Assembly: GCA_022821585.1 (NCBI GenBank)
Contig: JAJEDI010000092.1
Location: 1 to 64,000 of the forward strand
Reading direction: 5' to 3'
Origin: Caldilineaceae bacterium
Lineage (GTDB): Bacteria; Chloroflexota; Anaerolineae; Caldilineales; Caldilineaceae
Length of the DNA stretch: 64,000 nucleotides
Part shown: one piece after another, positions 16,857-25,856 of the stretch
Layout: each line of letters begins with the position of its first letter
Position numbering within the stretch: the stretch's first letter is position 1
Made by a program: the position numbers and the translations under genes
Notes under the pieces: generated by a model
Told to the model about the DNA's origin: nothing
What the model saw: the letters and a program-made list of their open reading frames with translations, nothing else
The model's database searches: none

Positions 16857-19637
16857 ATGGCACACAATGACAGGCCGCACCCCGTTACACGCCCCGACCT
16901 CAACAGCCCGATCCCCCTTGAAGCCGTCGCCCGCTTGCCGCACGACGCCGACAACGTCGCCATCGCCACCCGCCGCCTGGAAGCCGGGCTGACAATCGAG
17001 CATGACGGCCGGCACTTCACGCTCGATACCACCATCCTCGTCGGCCACCGTTTCGCCATCGGACCGATAGCAGAGGGCGCCCCCCTGTTGTCCTGGGGCC
17101 TTCCCTTCGGCTTGGCGACCCGACCGATCGCGCCGGGCCACTACGTATGCAACGCCGGCATGATCGAGGCGCTCAGCGGACGCGCCCTCGACTTCACCCT
17201 CCCGCAGCAACCGAACTTCCAGGACCGCATCATCCCCTACGAAGTCGACGCAGCCGCCTTCCGTCCCGGCCGGCAGGTGGAACGATATGAAGAGGAGCGC
17301 ACCTTCCTGGGCTTCCGCCGCGACGGCGGGCGCGGTGTCGGCACTCGCAACAACATCGTAATCCTGGGGACCACCTCCAGCACCGCCGCCTTTGCCAGAA
17401 GCCTGGCTCAGGCCTTGCAGCCCGCCGCCGCCCCTTTCCCCGGCTTCGATGGTATTGTCGCCATCGCCCACACCGAGGGCAGCGGCTACGAACGGCTCAA
17501 CAACCGGGAGTTTGTGCTGAGAACCCTCGCCGGCCTCATCGTGCATCCGAACGTCGGCGCCGTCCTCGCCGTGGACACACCTGAACTGCATGCAACCGCC
17601 GACCAGCCCATCAGCAACGCCGAGCTGGAGGCCTACCTGCACGCCCACGATTATCCCCTGGCGGAAGTGCCACACCGCTTCTTCACACTGTCGGGGGACT
17701 GGCAGGCCGACCTCGCCGAAGCCTCTGCAACCGTACAGCGCTGGCTGCCTGAGATAGCGACCCTGCCGCGCACGCCCCAATCCCTGGCCCATCTGAACAT
17801 CGCCCTCCAATGCGGCGGCTCCGACGCCTTCTCCGGCCTCTCCGGCAACCCGCTGGCCTCCGCCGTCGCCAAAGAGGTCATCCGCTACGGCGGACGCGCC
17901 AACCTCGCCGAGACCGACGAGCTGATCGGCGCCGAGGCCTATCTCCTGCAGAACACGCGCGATCTGGCCACCGCACAGGCCTTCCTCGACTATGTGGCGG
18001 AATTCAAGGAGAGACTGGCCTGGCACGGCCAGACCGCAGAGGGCAATCCCACCGGCGGCAACAAGCTGCGCGGGCTCTACAACATCGCCCTCAAATCGAT
18101 CGGCGCCGCAATCAAACGCCACCCCGATGTACGTCTCGATTGGACTGTCGATTACGGGGAGCGCATGGTGAAGACCGCCGACATACCAGATCCGTACAGT
18201 CCTTCGGGCGAACCGGCGCCTGGCTTCTACTTCATGAACACACCCGGCAACGACCTGGAAAGCATTGCCGGTCAGGTGGCCGGCGGCTCCAATCTGATCA
18301 TCTTCGTCACCGGCAACGGCTCGATCACCAACTTCCCGTTCGTGCCCACGATCAAAGTGATGACAACGACGCCGCGCTTCGAGTTGCTGTCGAACGAAAT
18401 GGACGTCAACGCCGGTGCCTATCTGGACGGCACGTCGATGGCCCAGCTGTGCGGCGAAACTCTCGATCTGTTGGTGGAGATCGCCTCCGGCCAGCCCAGC
18501 AAGGGCGAGCTGGCCGGTCACTCGCAGATCTCAATCTGGCGCAACTGGCAGCAGCAGGACCGCCGCCGGCTGCAGTCGATCCTCGAACGTCCCCAGCCGG
18601 ACGGTCAGCCGCTCACAATCAGAACGCAACCTGCCGAGACTGAAGAGGTCGACCTGCCCCAACCGCCCGCGGCCCGCGTCGGCCTCATTCTGCCCACCAG
18701 TCTCTGCTCCGGCCAGATCGCTGGCATGGCAGCCCAACGCCTCAACCGGGCCGCCGCAGAGCCAAACGCGGGTGAAGTCGGGAGACCTCCCCTCTTTACC
18801 GCCCTGCCCCACACTGAAGGCTGCGGTGTCGCCTTCGCCTCAACGCAGGCCATCTACGCCCGCACCATGATCGGGTACGCCACCCATCCTCTTGTGGGCG
18901 CCTGCCTCTTTCTGGAGCACGGCTGCGAAAAGGCCCACAACGACTACATCCACTCGCTGCTGCGCGACGGCGGCCTCGCAGAGGAGGATTTCGGCTGGGC
19001 CAGCGTACAGCTGGACGGCGGCATCGCCAGTGTCCTCGACAAGATCGACGGCTACTTCTCCGAGCAGGACGCCGCGCTGCGCCGGCAGAACGGATACGAC
19101 CGCAAGCTGTCCCTGGCGCTGCTCGGCGATGGCGACGTGCCTCCACTCGCCGCCGACAGCCTCGCCCGCATCGCCCTCTGGGTCGTGACCGCCGGCGGCA
19201 CTGCCGTCACACCGACCTCCGGCGGGCTGATCGCGGCGCCCGCCTTCCGCACGGCCCTGGGCCTGGATGTTCCCGACCTGTCGCCCTCCCTCTCCTATGG
19301 CCAGGCCGCGCAGGCCGCAGGTTTCCACCTCATGGAAATGCCCACCCCCCACTGGAGCGAGACGCTGACAGGCCTTGGCGCCAGCGGCGCGCAACTGATC
19401 ATCGCCTACTCCGACAAACTAAGGGCCGGACATCCGCTCGTACCCGTACTGCAGCTTGCCGGCGAGCGCGCCTCCGTTGCGCCCGATCTCCGCCTGTGCG
19501 GCAGCACCGGCGCGTGGCCGCAGCAGATCCTGGATCTGGCCGCGCAAACGCTGGCCGGCGACTATCAGCCGCACAGCGCCGTCCACAACCACATCGACTT
19601 TCAACTTACCCGCGGGCTTCTGGGGATATCGACGTAG
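16857..19637 (+). CDS. Double-length UxaA-family (altronate dehydratase-like) protein
   Basis: A 926-residue protein, almost twice the ~500 residues of UxaA. It begins with a SAF-like domain (~25-110, DNVAIATRRLEAGLTI and ILVGHRFAIGPI). It then has a UxaA core (GTRNNIVILGTTSST near 161, TPGNDLESIAGQVAGGSNLIIF near 460, PTIKVMTTTPRF). A second copy of the N-side core follows from ~610 (ILPTSLCSGQIAG, PHTEGCGV near 650, THPLVGACLFLEHGCEKAHND near 675-695). In the first copy the matching cysteines are lost (IAHTEGSGYERL), while the second keeps them, suggesting fusion with one catalytic and one degenerate unit. The expected role is Fe-dependent dehydration of a hexonate such as altronate or galactarate. 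The ribosome binding site is GGAG at 16845. Confidence 0.8.
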   Translation: MAHNDRPHPVTRPDLNSPIPLEAVARLPHDADNVAIATRRLEAGLTIEHDGRHFTLDTTILVGHRFAIGPIAEGAPLLSWGLPFGLATRPIAPGHYVCNAGMIEALSGRALDFTLPQQPNFQDRIIPYEVDAAAFRPGRQVERYEEERTFLGFRRDGGRGVGTRNNIVILGTTSSTAAFARSLAQALQPAAAPFPGFDGIVAIAHTEGSGYERLNNREFVLRTLAGLIVHPNVGAVLAVDTPELHATADQPISNAELEAYLHAHDYPLAEVPHRFFTLSGDWQADLAEASATVQRWLPEIATLPRTPQSLAHLNIALQCGGSDAFSGLSGNPLASAVAKEVIRYGGRANLAETDELIGAEAYLLQNTRDLATAQAFLDYVAEFKERLAWHGQTAEGNPTGGNKLRGLYNIALKSIGAAIKRHPDVRLDWTVDYGERMVKTADIPDPYSPSGEPAPGFYFMNTPGNDLESIAGQVAGGSNLIIFVTGNGSITNFPFVPTIKVMTTTPRFELLSNEMDVNAGAYLDGTSMAQLCGETLDLLVEIASGQPSKGELAGHSQISIWRNWQQQDRRRLQSILERPQPDGQPLTIRTQPAETEEVDLPQPPAARVGLILPTSLCSGQIAGMAAQRLNRAAAEPNAGEVGRPPLFTALPHTEGCGVAFASTQAIYARTMIGYATHPLVGACLFLEHGCEKAHNDYIHSLLRDGGLAEEDFGWASVQLDGGIASVLDKIDGYFSEQDAALRRQNGYDRKLSLALLGDGDVPPLAADSLARIALWVVTAGGTAVTPTSGGLIAAPAFRTALGLDVPDLSPSLSYGQAAQAAGFHLMEMPTPHWSETLTGLGASGAQLIIAYSDKLRAGHPLVPVLQLAGERASVAPDLRLCGSTGAWPQQILDLAAQTLAGDYQPHSAVHNHIDFQLTRGLLGIST

Positions 19638-19638
19638 C

Positions 19639-19660
19639 GGGCACCCGTGTCCGGGCGCCC
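19639..19660. terminator. Hairpin between converging genes
   Basis: Arms GGGCACCC (19639-19646) and GGGCGCCC (19653-19660) pair at 7 of 8 positions around a 6-nt loop, just after the stop of the UxaA-like gene and before the end of the opposing propeller gene. It may be a bidirectional terminator. It resembles the hairpins at 48523 and 62124. Confidence 0.5.
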
Positions 19661-19727
19661 ACTGTCAGTGGCTGGGGCTCAGCACGTATTGCTAGTGTAG
19701 CTGTCCGCTAGCTGGAATCGCGCGCCC

Positions 19728-20867
19728 TTACCGCGCAACTGCCGGGAAGTCCCCCGGCTCCACCAGCAGACGCACTGTGCCCGTCTCCAAATCGATCAGC
19801 CACAGTGAGGGCACGACATCCGGCCCTCGCAGGGGAAACCGGCGCGTGATCAGAAAGCGCCCGTCGGGACTCCAAACCGGCGGCCCGTGGTCGTAGGCCG
19901 GTTCCGCTGTCAACGCCGCCGCCTCCGTGCCGTCCGGGCGCATCCGCCAGATCTGGCTGCCTCGCGTCGCGCCCGGCCCCTCCAACTCCTTGCGCTGAAA
20001 CGCAATCCACGCGCCGTCCGCCGACGGCACCGCCGAACTGTCGTGGACAAGGGCCGCCCCGTCGCTCCCCACCACGCTCAACTCGACCTGCGCGCCGTTC
20101 TCCACGTCGATCGCGATCAGATGGGTCATCCATTCATCGCCGCTTTGCCTGAAGTCGGTCGTATACAGCCTGGGTAGGGAACGGTCCCAGGCGCATGTCT
20201 CGCCGGTGGCGGTCGGATAGAAGTCGGTCTGCCCGGCCCCGTCCGCCGTCCCTCCCGTCAGATTGATGACCGCAAGCTTCTGCTCCTCCGGCGAAACGAA
20301 GCAGAGCCACGCCCCATCAGCAGACCAGCGCGCATCGAGGCCAAGACGCTGGCTGTCGCCGAAGATCGGCGCAGTCTCGCCCGATGCCACATCCAGAAGC
20401 CAGATCCGCGGCGGGCTCAACACACCCGACGCGAACGCGTTGACCGAACGGCGCGTGTAGGCCACGTATTGGCCGTCCGCCGACCAGCTCGGACCGCTGC
20501 ACGACGCGTTTTCGCAGGCCAGCATCGGCCTGTCCTGCCCGCTGGCCAAGTCGATCAGCCGCAGATCGCTGAACCCCAGTTCACCCAACGCACCGTAGGC
20601 CACCAACCTGCCGTCGGGCGAAGGCGCGAAATCCCATACGCTGACTTCATCTGGGGTCAGGGCGCGGGACGAGAGGTCGGCGCCAAGCCCACCCGCCTCG
20701 AACGGCAGCGCGTGCAACTGCGCGCGTCCGACCTCGTCGACCGTCTTGTAGAGAACGTAGGAAACGCCGTCGTCCGCGCCAACCCGGCGGCTTTGCCCCC
20801 ACAGGCCCAGAAGCAACAGCGTGCACAGGCTGAGGATCGACAGTACGGTCAGATCAAATCGGCTCAT
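19728..20867 (-). CDS. Membrane-anchored PD40/TolB-like beta-propeller protein
   Basis: A 379-residue protein. The N-terminus (FDLTVLSILSLCTLLLLGLWG) is a signal anchor or uncleaved signal peptide. The rest consists of repeated beta-propeller blades of the WD40-like PD40 type: WDFAPSPDGRLVAYGA, GPSWSADGQYVAYTR, DARWSADGAWLCFVS, AVPSADGAWIAFQR and PVWSPDGRFLITRR, each beginning with a Ser-Pro/Ala-Asp-Gly turn. Such proteins bind peptides, sugars or other proteins at the cell surface. It is followed by the permease pair on the same strand with a 75-bp gap; whether they are one operon is unclear. Partner unknown. Confidence 0.75.
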   Translation of the reverse strand: MSRFDLTVLSILSLCTLLLLGLWGQSRRVGADDGVSYVLYKTVDEVGRAQLHALPFEAGGLGADLSSRALTPDEVSVWDFAPSPDGRLVAYGALGELGFSDLRLIDLASGQDRPMLACENASCSGPSWSADGQYVAYTRRSVNAFASGVLSPPRIWLLDVASGETAPIFGDSQRLGLDARWSADGAWLCFVSPEEQKLAVINLTGGTADGAGQTDFYPTATGETCAWDRSLPRLYTTDFRQSGDEWMTHLIAIDVENGAQVELSVVGSDGAALVHDSSAVPSADGAWIAFQRKELEGPGATRGSQIWRMRPDGTEAAALTAEPAYDHGPPVWSPDGRFLITRRFPLRGPDVVPSLWLIDLETGTVRLLVEPGDFPAVAR

Positions 20868-20942
20868 GGACTCGAGGGCGGGGACACCGGCACGGGCCGA
20901 AGGAACGCCTGGCCGCTGTGCACTGGCATTATCTCCAAGGTG

Positions 20943-21791
20943 TCACGGATAGAGATAGGGCTGGTTGGGTTCCGCTACAGCCTCCAACTGCTCCGCCAGC
21001 AGCACCGGAATACTGTTGCCTGCAGAAGCGGCGAACCGTCCTACCACCCGCACCCACTGGCCCTCCTCCAACGTGTCTTCAGAAGGCAGGCCGGCCGTCA
21101 GGCTGACCGGCAGGCCAACCGCCATCGCATCCGCCGCGCAGCAGCCGACAACGAAGCGGGTGAGGGTAAACGCTGCTTCGTCTGCGGCGTCATCGAGATA
21201 GACGAAGCCAACCACATCCGCAGTGTCGGTCTCGGCGGGCCGCTCCCCCTGGTGAAAGGCGAGAACCCAGTCCAGAATCGTGCGCTCGCTGCTCTCCCGC
21301 ACCACCGCAGAACCTACGGCAGCCGGCAATACCGAATCCAGCCCTCCGCCGCTGATCTCACGATTCTGCAGCGCAGCCACCCCCAGAGGACGCGGAGGCA
21401 CGAGCAGCCCGAGAACGATGGGAAGAGAGATAATGACAAGACCCGACCAACCCAAAGCGTGGCTGTGATCGTGGCTATGCTGGTAATTGTCCCCCGCAGC
21501 CATGGACCCCGCCTCGCCCGACCGTTCTGGACCAAGATCATGCGGCGCCGCGGGCGTATCTTCGGTCTCCTGAAGCAGGTAGTGGTAACTTAGCCCCACC
21601 ACAATAAGACCGAGCACAGCCGCTACCGTCAGCCAGTCAAATCGTTGACTGATGTAGTAGTTGAGCGTCCCGGTCGTTATGCGCGTAAACAGAAAGATGC
21701 CCAACCCCAGCAGCAGCAGCCCCTTCAGCGCGGCCTGCACCTTGGACAGTCGCAACAGTCTGCCGGTAATCGTAACTGAAACCTGTGACAC
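20943..21791 (-). CDS. TIGR03943-type putative permease subunit
   Basis: A 282-residue protein of the YcgQ-like family that accompanies a DUF318 permease. Two N-terminal membrane helices (LLLLGLGIFLFTRITTGTL and LTVAAVLGLIVVGLSYHYLL) and one near residue 117 are followed by a soluble C-terminal domain (TDTADVVGFVYLDDA, CCAADAMAVGLPV) with conserved cysteines. A histidine-rich stretch (YQHSHDHSHALGW) lies in the loop before the third helix. It is downstream of the permease on the same strand with a 36-bp gap. In other bacteria this pair is linked to metal, often zinc, homeostasis and to cysteine-rich partners; the His clusters support metal handling, but the substrate is not proved here. Confidence 0.8.
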   Translation of the reverse strand: MSQVSVTITGRLLRLSKVQAALKGLLLLGLGIFLFTRITTGTLNYYISQRFDWLTVAAVLGLIVVGLSYHYLLQETEDTPAAPHDLGPERSGEAGSMAAGDNYQHSHDHSHALGWSGLVIISLPIVLGLLVPPRPLGVAALQNREISGGGLDSVLPAAVGSAVVRESSERTILDWVLAFHQGERPAETDTADVVGFVYLDDAADEAAFTLTRFVVGCCAADAMAVGLPVSLTAGLPSEDTLEEGQWVRVVGRFAASAGNSIPVLLAEQLEAVAEPNQPYLYP

Positions 21792-21827
21792 TTCCTTAGC
21801 CTGTCCTGTCTTGCGTCAACCTATTCG

Positions 21828-22901
21828 TCAAACACCAACCTGCACGTTCCAGAACACACCGATAACCGCCACCAGCGCCAGCGGAAGCAGGATCAGATAG
21901 AGGACCGTACGCCGTCGGAAGACCCCCATAAACAGCAGCGAGCTCTTGATATCCACCATCGGCCCGAACACCAGAAAGCCGAACAGCGAGCCTGTCGTGA
22001 ACGCGTTGCTGAAAGCCAGGGCGATAAAGGCGTCCACCGTCGAGCAGACCGACAGAATGTACGCCAGCGCCATCATCACAAAGACGGAGATGATGGGCCC
22101 CTGACCGATCGTGAGCAATGTCGACTGCGGAACGACCGTCTGCATCGCCGCCGCCAGCATCGCTCCGGCAATCAGATAGCGGCCCATGTCCAGAAAATCA
22201 TCGCCCGCCATCACAAGCGCCTGCCAGACACCCGGGCGGGAGCCGCCGTGGTCGTGACTATGGTCGCGATCACCGGAGTCGTCGCGGCCGCTGGAGACAG
22301 CCAGCGTCTCGGGCAGCAGGATCTCACGCGGGCGCGCCAGATGAAAGATCAGCCCAACCGAAAACGCCACCAGCATACTGAACACGACCCGCCCCCACAG
22401 CACCGGGCCCCAACCGAACGCCGCGTACGTACTGAAGATCACGACCGGATTGATCACCGGCGCCGCCAGCAAAAAGGCGATCCCCACCGGAAGCGGCATC
22501 CCCTTGCCGTACAGCCGCCGCGTCACCGGAACCACCCCGCACTCACACACAGGAAAAACAAACCCCAACCCCGCGCCCGCCAGCGCCGCCAGCAGTGGAT
22601 GATTGGGTATGAAGCGCTCCACCATCCCCTGGTTCACATAGACGGCGATGAAGCCCGATACAATTGATCCGGCAATCAGAAAAGGAGCGGCCTCGATGAA
22701 CAGACTGAGGAAAATCGTGACGAACGTCTGGAAACGCTCGGCCGCGAAAAACCGGGCCTGCGGCGTGTTGATGCTGCTCGCCAGGACCACCAGCAACGCA
22801 AAAACCAGGAACGCCGCCACCCCCCAGCGTGGGCGCCCGAACCAGCGGTTCCCCGTTCTCTCTGCGGCTGCCTGTGGCAGCGGTGATGTCTGATTCATCA
22901 A
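21828..22901 (-). CDS. DUF318/ArsP-type permease
   Basis: A 357-residue protein with about eight membrane helices, of the family that includes YcgR, ArsP and UPF0718. Diagnostic segments are [35 protein letters not shown] (with the conserved Cys-Glu-Cys) and [21 protein letters not shown] His- and Asp-rich cytoplasmic loop ([12 protein letters not shown]) lies in the middle. Members export methylated arsenicals or move other small ions or metals. The paired TIGR03943 subunit directly downstream makes a two-subunit system more likely than stand-alone ArsP. No metal-responsive regulator is visible nearby. The spacer upstream (22902-23436) holds repeat elements but no gene. Confidence 0.8.
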   Translation of the reverse strand: MMNQTSPLPQAAAERTGNRWFGRPRWGVAAFLVFALLVVLASSINTPQARFFAAERFQTFVTIFLSLFIEAAPFLIAGSIVSGFIAVYVNQGMVERFIPNHPLLAALAGAGLGFVFPVCECGVVPVTRRLYGKGMPLPVGIAFLLAAPVINPVVIFSTYAAFGWGPVLWGRVVFSMLVAFSVGLIFHLARPREILLPETLAVSSGRDDSGDRDHSHDHGGSRPGVWQALVMAGDDFLDMGRYLIAGAMLAAAMQTVVPQSTLLTIGQGPIISVFVMMALAYILSVCSTVDAFIALAFSNAFTTGSLFGFLVFGPMVDIKSSLLFMGVFRRRTVLYLILLPLALVAVIGVFWNVQVGV

Positions 22902-22997
22902 CGAGTTCGTGGATGGCTGCGGCCCTTCTTGCCCGCAGCAAACCCTATCAAATAAACTCCATCACGTCCCGGCCACATTCAGTTCGTGACCCAGATT

Positions 22998-23106
22998 CGG
23001 GCGAGAGAAGGTTTCTCTGACTCCTCACTCCTCTCTCCTCGCATTTGGGCGGTCGGGCCTTCGGCCCTCCCTTGTGCGGGGGCTCCGCCCCCGCAACGCC
23101 CCCTCT
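22998..23106 (+). repeat. REP-like multi-hairpin element, copy 1
   Basis: About 109 bp. It consists of a short inverted repeat GAGAGAA/TTTCTCT (~23002-23018), pyrimidine heptamers (CTCCTCA, CTCCTCT, CTCCTCG), a GGGCC/GGCCC hairpin and a GCGGGGGC/GCCCCCGC hairpin. The block 23031-23106 recurs almost unchanged at 44056-44133, with two extra bases in the second copy. Confidence 0.7.
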
Positions 23107-23188
23107 ACACCAGCCTCATCCACCGTGCTGCCTCATTCCACCATCGTGCCTACCCAACAGGGCTTACTCTCCCTCGCACTTTCTTAAG

Positions 23189-23220
23189 CCACTGACCACT
23201 ATCCACTGACCACTGCAGTT
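23189..23220 (+). repeat. Heptamer tract ending in ACTGCAGT
   Basis: Imperfect 7-bp tandem units of the CCACTGA type, ending with the palindrome ACTGCAGT at 23212-23219. It lies 217 bp before the aminotransferase start, farther away than most tracts in the window. Confidence 0.7.
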
Positions 23221-23436
23221 CACTCCCCCGGCAATCTTCAATCTTACTTGACGTGCTACGTTCTGCCAACTCGCTTCCCACTTCTGTCTACCGCTACAGT
23301 CCACCTTAGACAGAATCTGTCTCTGTCGGTTATCATTCGCAGTACCCTCCCGGTGATCCCTTCCGGCCTTCACAGCGCCCGAAAAAATCCCGCCGGGGGT
23401 CTTCTTTCCAACTCCATCCAGCTCAAGGCCCAGGCA

Positions 23437-24621
23437 ATGTCACGCATGACGGTTGAACAGCTTCGGCAGGACCTTCCCATGACCGCGGAGGTCGGATACT
23501 TTCAGACCGGGACCTACGGCCCCGCCAGCGACTCCGTGCTCCAGGCGGTGCGCGAGACGATGGAAACCGAGGCTCGCCACGGCCCCGCCACCCCCGCCGG
23601 CCGGCAGTCGCACATCGAACGCGAAGCCGCCGCCCGCAGCGGACTGGCTCGAATGCTCAACGTCCAGGAAGAGGAGCTCGGCATCGAGACCAACACATCC
23701 CGTGCCATGCAACAGATCGTACGCGGTCTCGACTGGCAGGAGGGCGATGAGTTCGTCATGACCTCGCTGGAACATGTCAGCACTTACGGGCTCTCCTATT
23801 CGCTCAAGCAGCTACACGGCGTGAAGACCATAGTTCTGGGCGAAGTGTACGACGAACATCTTCTCGGCGATCTCGCATCTGTGCTCACAGACCGCACCCG
23901 CCTGATCTGCCTCAGCCACATCGCCTCCCCCAATGGCCGTCTTCTCCCCTGCAAGCAGGCAGCCGCCATCGCCCACGACGCCGGCGTGCCCGTCATGCTC
24001 GATCTGGCCCAATCGGTCGGCCAGATGCCGGTAGACCTGAAGGAACTCGACTGCGATTTTGCCGTCGGTTCCGGCCACAAATGGCTGCTCGGCCCCATGG
24101 GCACCGGCTATATGTATATCTCGCAAGACCAGCTCCCCGAGTTCCACCCCAACTTCATTCCCGACCGCAGCCCCTGGTCGCTGCACGATGCCCCCACACC
24201 GGCGCCGACCGCCCGCTCCCGCACCGAAATTGGCACCTATAACCATGCCCTCGTCGTCGGCCTCGGCCGCGCCGTCGAGATCGTGGAAAGCATCGGCCTG
24301 GATACAATGCAGGAAAGAATTACCCAGCTCTCCGGCCGCCTGCGCCAGGGTGTCGGCCACATCGATCGCGCCCGCATCATCACTCCCCAGGAACCCGGAA
24401 AGTCCGCCGGCATCACCTCGCTGATGTTCGACGGCTTCAACAAGACCGACATGGACGGCCTCGTAGACAGGATGCACCAGCGCCATCAGACGGTCGTCAA
24501 ATCCCAATGGCTCACCGCCCCGCCCGACCCGGTCAAAGTCGCCATGCGCATCTCCGTCGCCGCCTTCAACGACGAGAGCGAAGTGGACCGCCTGCTGGAG
24601 GGCCTGGACGAAGAACTGTAA
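23437..24621 (+). CDS. Class V aminotransferase / cysteine desulfurase-like PLP enzyme
   Basis: About 394 residues from ATG 23437 (a second in-frame ATG is at 23446). The frame upstream has no family sequence. The PLP-binding segment is CDFAVGSGHKWLLGPMGTGYMYI near residue 205-225, where the Lys of SGHKW is the predicted Schiff-base residue. MLDLAQSVGQMPVDL supplies the ring-facing Asp. The C-terminus (VAMRISVAAFNDESEVDRLLEGL) is the usual small domain ending. Likely an aminotransferase or a selenocysteine/cysteine lyase-like enzyme; sequence alone does not settle which. It starts the plus-strand run that continues into two carbohydrate-related genes. Confidence 0.85.
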   Translation: MSRMTVEQLRQDLPMTAEVGYFQTGTYGPASDSVLQAVRETMETEARHGPATPAGRQSHIEREAAARSGLARMLNVQEEELGIETNTSRAMQQIVRGLDWQEGDEFVMTSLEHVSTYGLSYSLKQLHGVKTIVLGEVYDEHLLGDLASVLTDRTRLICLSHIASPNGRLLPCKQAAAIAHDAGVPVMLDLAQSVGQMPVDLKELDCDFAVGSGHKWLLGPMGTGYMYISQDQLPEFHPNFIPDRSPWSLHDAPTPAPTARSRTEIGTYNHALVVGLGRAVEIVESIGLDTMQERITQLSGRLRQGVGHIDRARIITPQEPGKSAGITSLMFDGFNKTDMDGLVDRMHQRHQTVVKSQWLTAPPDPVKVAMRISVAAFNDESEVDRLLEGLDEEL

Positions 24622-24684
24622 CCCCAGCGGCCGCCAACGCCGCCGCTTACGAGAAATAATCCAAGAATAAGAGGAAAAAGTAAG

Positions 24685-25773
24685 ATGCCTGAACGCCTGG
24701 TCCTCTGGGGACCGCCCGTAGTGGAGAGAATCCCCGACGATCCCGATTACGCCGACTTTCTGCCCGCCTGGGTGCAAAAATGCGCCGACGTAGGCGTCAC
24801 CAAAATCATCGGTGGAGACCGCACCCGCGCCCTGACCGAAGCCGCCCATGCCGTTGGCATTAAGGTCGATCCCTACATCAACTACAACTCCTTCCCCCGT
24901 CACGGCTGGGCGCGTGTCACCTACGGCTGGTCCCTCGACTTTCTGCGTCCTCCCGTTACCGCAGCCGAGGCCCGCGCCGTCATGGACAGCCATCGCCCCA
25001 TCTACGACGCCCCCAAAGTTACCACCACCATGACCGACTTCGCCGCCAAAAACCCGCAGTTCCGCAGCCTCACCCGCACCCGCTCCTACACCCTGCAGCC
25101 CGGCGACGATCTCTACCTCAGCGCCGCCTTCCCCGAAGTGCGCGCCGAGCAGACCGAGCAGTTCATTGACACGCTCGCCCACACCCAGGGCGACGGCATA
25201 CAGGTCGAGTTCGTGCTCGGAAACGAGGACGAGAATAGCGCCGTCCCCTACGGCTACGAAGACCGCACCGTCAACGAGTTCCAGGCCAAACACGGCAAAA
25301 ACCCGTTCGACCTGCCCAATGACGACCCCGAATGGCTGCAGTTCCGCGCCGACTACGTCACCCTCGCCCTGGCCGAGATGCGCGCCGCCGTCAAGCAGGC
25401 CAAGCCCGACGCCGTCTTCTCCACCACCCTCATCGCCGGCGAAAAAGAGGACTACCTCAAGCTCCTGCACGACTGGCCCGCCTGGCTCGAACAGGGCATC
25501 GTCGACGAGTTCTACATCTGGTTCCGCACCAACTCCGACCCCGACGCCCTCCGGCGGCAGTTCAGCTACGCTGTCGAAGTGGCCGCCGGCCGCACACCCG
25601 TCATCGCCGAACTCTCCTGTTACCATCCCGGCAGCTTCCAGCAGCCCGACCAGATGCTGCGCGCCGCCGAAGTCGCCATGGACTGCGGCGCCGACGGCGT
25701 CGGCATCTACCGCAGCCACGCCGTCGAGCAACTGGATTTCTGGCCGGTCCTGGAAAAGATGAGTAAGTTGTAG
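24685..25773 (+). CDS. GHL10/DUF187-like TIM-barrel protein
   Basis: A 362-residue protein without a signal peptide. The layout (GVTKIIGGDRTRALTEAAHAVGIKVDPYINYNSF, then GIQVEFVLGNEDENS, WLQFRADYVTLALAEMRAAVKQ, IVDEFYIWFRTNSDP) fits the glycoside-hydrolase-like 10 barrel, in which a WLQFRADYV-type helix follows a strand carrying acidic residues. The role would be hydrolysis or binding of a glycan. I am unsure of the assignment because the catalytic pair is not obvious. It has a ribosome binding site (AGAGGAAAAAG) and sits between a PLP enzyme and a polysaccharide deacetylase, all in one direction. Confidence 0.55.
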   Translation: MPERLVLWGPPVVERIPDDPDYADFLPAWVQKCADVGVTKIIGGDRTRALTEAAHAVGIKVDPYINYNSFPRHGWARVTYGWSLDFLRPPVTAAEARAVMDSHRPIYDAPKVTTTMTDFAAKNPQFRSLTRTRSYTLQPGDDLYLSAAFPEVRAEQTEQFIDTLAHTQGDGIQVEFVLGNEDENSAVPYGYEDRTVNEFQAKHGKNPFDLPNDDPEWLQFRADYVTLALAEMRAAVKQAKPDAVFSTTLIAGEKEDYLKLLHDWPAWLEQGIVDEFYIWFRTNSDPDALRRQFSYAVEVAAGRTPVIAELSCYHPGSFQQPDQMLRAAEVAMDCGADGVGIYRSHAVEQLDFWPVLEKMSKL

Positions 25774-25856
25774 AAGGGCGAAAGGTCTGGAACTTCGTTT
25801 CAGCGATCGTGAAGGTCCGCGCGCGACAAACTGATCGAATGAAAGAGAGGCACACC

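Noticed and set aside
23812-25731. A 639-residue minus-strand ORF over the aminotransferase and GHL10-like genes
   Set aside because: It is a Gly/Val/Ala/Asp-rich shadow of two plus-strand genes with clear families, as expected from GCC-rich codons read in reverse.
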